From positions 1 to 8,728 of the forward strand of contig JAIPGS010000035.1 in the NCBI GenBank assembly GCA_021735725.1: a DNA stretch of 8,728 bases, in the 5' to 3' direction. Source of the DNA: Candidatus Babeliales bacterium. Its GTDB lineage: Bacteria > Babelota > Babeliae > Babelales > CAIQNR01. The position numbers and the translations under genes are program-made. Of the stretch, positions 6,596-8,728 are shown in pieces; within the stretch, counting starts at the first letter, position 1; each line of letters begins with the position of its first letter. Below the pieces are notes generated by a model. That model worked only from the letters and a program-made list of their open reading frames with translations, searched no databases and was not told the DNA's origin.

Positions 6596-8476
6596 TTAAA
6601 AACTATATTCTAATGCTGTACCTATTTGAAATGAACTATTATCACCAAGAGTTGGTAAAGAATTTGTTTCACTTACACCGGCCTGTGCATTTTTTACAAG
6701 ACTCGCAACTTGACTTGAAAGCGCTGTCCCTTTTAAATCAGTATAAAATTGACCAGGGAAAAAGAATGCAACATCTGTTTTAAATTTTACATCTTTAAAA
6801 AGTTGTAAACTCATTGATGTATTTAATTCAACACCCAAAGAACTACTTGCATTTTCTGTTGTTGATCCAAATTTAAATGCTGACTGATCTTGCCATCCAG
6901 CAAGAATATTTGAAGTTATATTTAATTTTCTTTTTGAAGATTCTGGTGCATAAGTAGCCCCGAATCCTACATATTTAATATCAGAAAATCCATCAATTCC
7001 TGGGATATAGTTTGCACTTTCTGCTAAAGGAGTAGGGCGAACTAATGAATTGAGCAAAAGAAGACTTTTAACACGTTTTCCATAATATTGTTCTTGGAAA
7101 GAAACAAAACCATTATAATCTCTTTCTGAACCAGTTTTTTGCGTATTAGGATTTACGTCTCCAGAAGCATATCCACCTTCTAAAGAAACTTTAAAATCTC
7201 TTTTGTAAAGATATACAGAAGCATCTGCAACAAACATTGAACCTTTGTATAAATTTTTATACGCATCACGGAAACGAGTTGCTGAATTGTATTTTCCAGT
7301 TGCTCCAATTTGAGCACTGTTCATTGTTGAACTAATTCCACTTGTTGGACGGTAAGTACTTGTGTCTCCTGTATATGCCAATTTGGTTGTTAAACCAACT
7401 TCATTATAAATATGACTATATACTTGTTCAATTGCACCAGTTGTTGAATTTGTTTGGAAAGTCACTTTGTTTCTGTCCCATGCATAAACATCTTGGTGCC
7501 CTTTGTTAAATGCACCTTCAAAGCCTAATTCAAATCGACCATATTCAAGTTCGCCACCAAATCCAAATGTTGCCATCTTGCTTTTTGCATCGCCTTCATC
7601 ATCTATTTTTTGTAAAGCGTTGTAATTAAAAACAGTATATGGTTCAAGTGAAAACTTCATATGTTTTTCTTCATTTTCAAATAAAATTATTTGAAGATTA
7701 CTTATAAAGTTTGCATCAACTGCTCCGTATCCTCGAGAAAATGAAGTAACATATCCACCATTACGAATTAATTGATCGTATGATTGAGTTGTTGTTTCTG
7801 AAAGACTTGTTGATTTGTTTTGAGAAAGAGATCCATATAAATTATATTTAATACTTTCAGTCCATACATTCCCTGCAAGTTTCATTCCAGGCGCATACAT
7901 ATCAACTGTGCTATTACTATAAAAACCTAAAGATTTTGCATTTACTGCAAACGCATCACCAAAAGCAATTCCACGCCCTACTTGAAAACCAAATGACCCA
8001 ACAGTAACTGTTTGATTCCCTATTGAACGGCCGCAAAGATCATCTAAGTTTAATTTTAACCATGCTTCACGAACATATAAAATTCGCGGCTCAAGATCAT
8101 GAGAGTGACTTCCAATAAATGGTTCTTGTAATTTAATACTTTCAGTTGTTGTTTTATTTTGTTTTGAATTTCCCCATACAGATTTAGAACGCAATGAAAC
8201 CTGAGACTCAACTCCTTCACTGTGCAAAAAATTTAATGTCCAATCAAAACTTGTTCTAAAAGTAAACGACTTATCAACCTTACCCAAATATCCCTGAGCA
8301 ACGTCATTTAATAACGCTGTATTAGATCCAAAACCAAAACCATGAGAAATTTTTCCCGAAGTAGTTAAAGCAAACCCCGCATCTTTATCTTCAAAAATAA
8401 TTTTCTTTGCTGCTACCTTAAAATTAGACAACAACAAAACAAGCATAAACACTATGCCTTTTCTTTCAAAATTCAT
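6596..8476 (-). CDS. Predicted outer-membrane beta-barrel protein (porin-like, family unassigned)
   Basis: This is a 626-residue secreted protein. Residues 1-23 form a signal peptide: Arg5-Lys6, a hydrophobic core at about 8-19, and VAA before the likely cleavage site. The mature part is rich in alternating polar/hydrophobic segments with aromatic girdles, turns rich in Gly, Asn, Ser and Thr, and no cytoplasmic-type domains. It ends in LEYSF, and a C-terminal Phe in a last beta strand is the standard outer-membrane insertion signal. The region at 133-174 (LYVREAWLKLNL, then VGSFGFQVGRGIAFGD) and a late FFFPGQFYTD segment recall large barrels of the alginate-export (AlgE-like) type. That resemblance is from memory and weak, so no substrate is proposed. 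AAAGGAG lies 4 bases before the ATG at 8476. The gene has its own promoter and terminator, so it is a single-gene transcript. Confidence 0.75.
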   Translation of the reverse strand: MNFERKGIVFMLVLLLSNFKVAAKKIIFEDKDAGFALTTSGKISHGFGFGSNTALLNDVAQGYLGKVDKSFTFRTSFDWTLNFLHSEGVESQVSLRSKSVWGNSKQNKTTTESIKLQEPFIGSHSHDLEPRILYVREAWLKLNLDDLCGRSIGNQTVTVGSFGFQVGRGIAFGDAFAVNAKSLGFYSNSTVDMYAPGMKLAGNVWTESIKYNLYGSLSQNKSTSLSETTTQSYDQLIRNGGYVTSFSRGYGAVDANFISNLQIILFENEEKHMKFSLEPYTVFNYNALQKIDDEGDAKSKMATFGFGGELEYGRFELGFEGAFNKGHQDVYAWDRNKVTFQTNSTTGAIEQVYSHIYNEVGLTTKLAYTGDTSTYRPTSGISSTMNSAQIGATGKYNSATRFRDAYKNLYKGSMFVADASVYLYKRDFKVSLEGGYASGDVNPNTQKTGSERDYNGFVSFQEQYYGKRVKSLLLLNSLVRPTPLAESANYIPGIDGFSDIKYVGFGATYAPESSKRKLNITSNILAGWQDQSAFKFGSTTENASSSLGVELNTSMSLQLFKDVKFKTDVAFFFPGQFYTDLKGTALSSQVASLVKNAQAGVSETNSLPTLGDNSSFQIGTALEYSF

Positions 8477-8515
8477 ACAACTCCTTTAGTTGCAAGAGGA
8501 TTAATAAATATATAA

Positions 8516-8530
8516 CACTACCCAGTAGTG
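8516..8530. repeat. Small hairpin in the leader of the barrel gene
   Basis: CACTAC (8516-8521) and GTAGTG (8525-8530) form a perfect 6-bp inverted repeat with a 3-base spacer. It lies about 40 bases before the barrel gene start, inside its predicted 5' leader. It has no T tract on either side, so it is not a terminator. It may stabilise the transcript or bind a regulator. Confidence 0.45.
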
Positions 8531-8607
8531 CTATTGCTTCAAAACACATTCATTAATACTTCTCTTTTTTTTTATGACACACACAGAAAAGCGCGATCAG
8601 TGCACCT

Positions 8608-8635
8608 ATTGTACGATTATCGAATATTTTGTCAA
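8608..8635 (-). promoter_or_regulatory. Sigma-70-type promoter of the outer-membrane barrel gene
   Basis: On the minus strand a perfect TTGACA (8635-8630) is followed after 16 bases by TACAAT (8613-8608), 5 of 6 matches to consensus. The predicted transcription start is near 8601, giving a leader of about 125 bases before the ATG at 8476. The spacer contains a short near-palindrome, CGATTATCG on the plus strand (8614-8622), which could be a protein-binding site. A strong promoter suits an abundant outer-membrane protein. Confidence 0.75.
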
Positions 8636-8663
8636 CTTGTCGTGATAAATTTAAAAGCTGCAG

Positions 8664-8669
8664 TATACT
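8664..8669 (+). promoter_or_regulatory. Candidate -10 element for the divergent gene at 8707
   Basis: TATACT matches 5 of 6 bases of the -10 consensus and lies 37 bases before the GTG at 8707. No convincing -35 sits at 16-18 bases; TTGTCG at 8637-8642 is 21 bases away. It would drive the gene that leaves the window, back to back with the barrel gene promoter. Confidence 0.35.
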
Positions 8670-8706
8670 GTTAGCAAGCAGATTCGTTAAAAGAAAGGAA
8701 TGTATT

Positions 8707-8728
8707 GTGATAAAAAAAAATCTACTTT
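8707..8728 (+). CDS. Start of an unidentified gene (3' partial), N-terminus MIKKNLL
   Basis: A GTG at 8707 follows AAAGGAA (8694-8700) by 6 bases, a good ribosome site, and a -10-like TATACT lies upstream. Seven codons remain in the window and read M-I-K-K-N-L-L. Two lysines followed by hydrophobic residues are typical of a signal peptide or membrane-anchored N-terminus, but seven residues cannot identify the product. A run of nine A residues (8712-8720) covers codons 2-5. Confidence 0.5.

Noticed and set aside
8539..8553. Tiny minus-strand leader ORF (M-N-V-F-stop) upstream of the barrel gene
   Set aside because: Four codons with only a weak purine stretch before the ATG; expected by chance in AT-rich leader DNA.
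8712..8720. Nine-A run at the start of the divergent gene as a phase-variation tract
   Set aside because: A runs are common in this AT-rich sequence and lysine codons explain it; without strain comparison there is no sign of variation.

Overview
The window is AT-rich DNA from a double-membrane (Gram-negative type) bacterium. It carries a secretin and a predicted outer-membrane beta-barrel protein, both with signal peptides, plus bacterial-type housekeeping genes. The low GC content, the compact overlapping gene layout and the mix of a type IV pilus/type II secretion cluster with divergent core genes would fit a reduced-genome, host-associated lineage such as Candidatus Dependentiae (TM6). That placement is inference; no marker here proves it.

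Layout. Bases 1-3369 (+ strand) hold the end of a trans-envelope machine operon: the C-terminus of a PilN/GspL-like protein, a PilO/GspM-like inner-membrane protein whose ATG overlaps the previous stop, and an 886-residue GspD/PilQ-family secretin with a long charged C-terminal tail. The secretin meets an enolase gene tail to tail, and one TTAA (3366-3369) supplies both stop codons. Bases 3366-6474 (- strand) hold eno and, upstream of it, aspS (aspartyl-tRNA synthetase), 85 bases apart. Bases 6475-6595 hold the aspS promoter region and a strong 15-bp stem terminator that ends the next gene. Bases 6596-8476 (- strand) encode a 626-residue outer-membrane barrel with a textbook promoter at 8608-8635 and a leader of about 125 bases. 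A further gene begins divergently at 8707 (+) and runs off the end.

How the genes relate. The first three genes should act together: two inner-membrane alignment proteins and the outer-membrane pore of a pilus or secretion apparatus. The other genes are independent: a glycolytic enzyme (or a derivative of one), a translation enzyme and a separate envelope protein. The most notable observation is that the enolase has lysine where the family has an invariant catalytic glutamate (GDEGG to GDKGG), together with changes in two other active-site motifs, while the metal ligands and the other catalytic residues remain. It may be catalytically altered or inactive. No CRISPR array, tRNA, rRNA, insertion sequence or recognisable defence system was seen.
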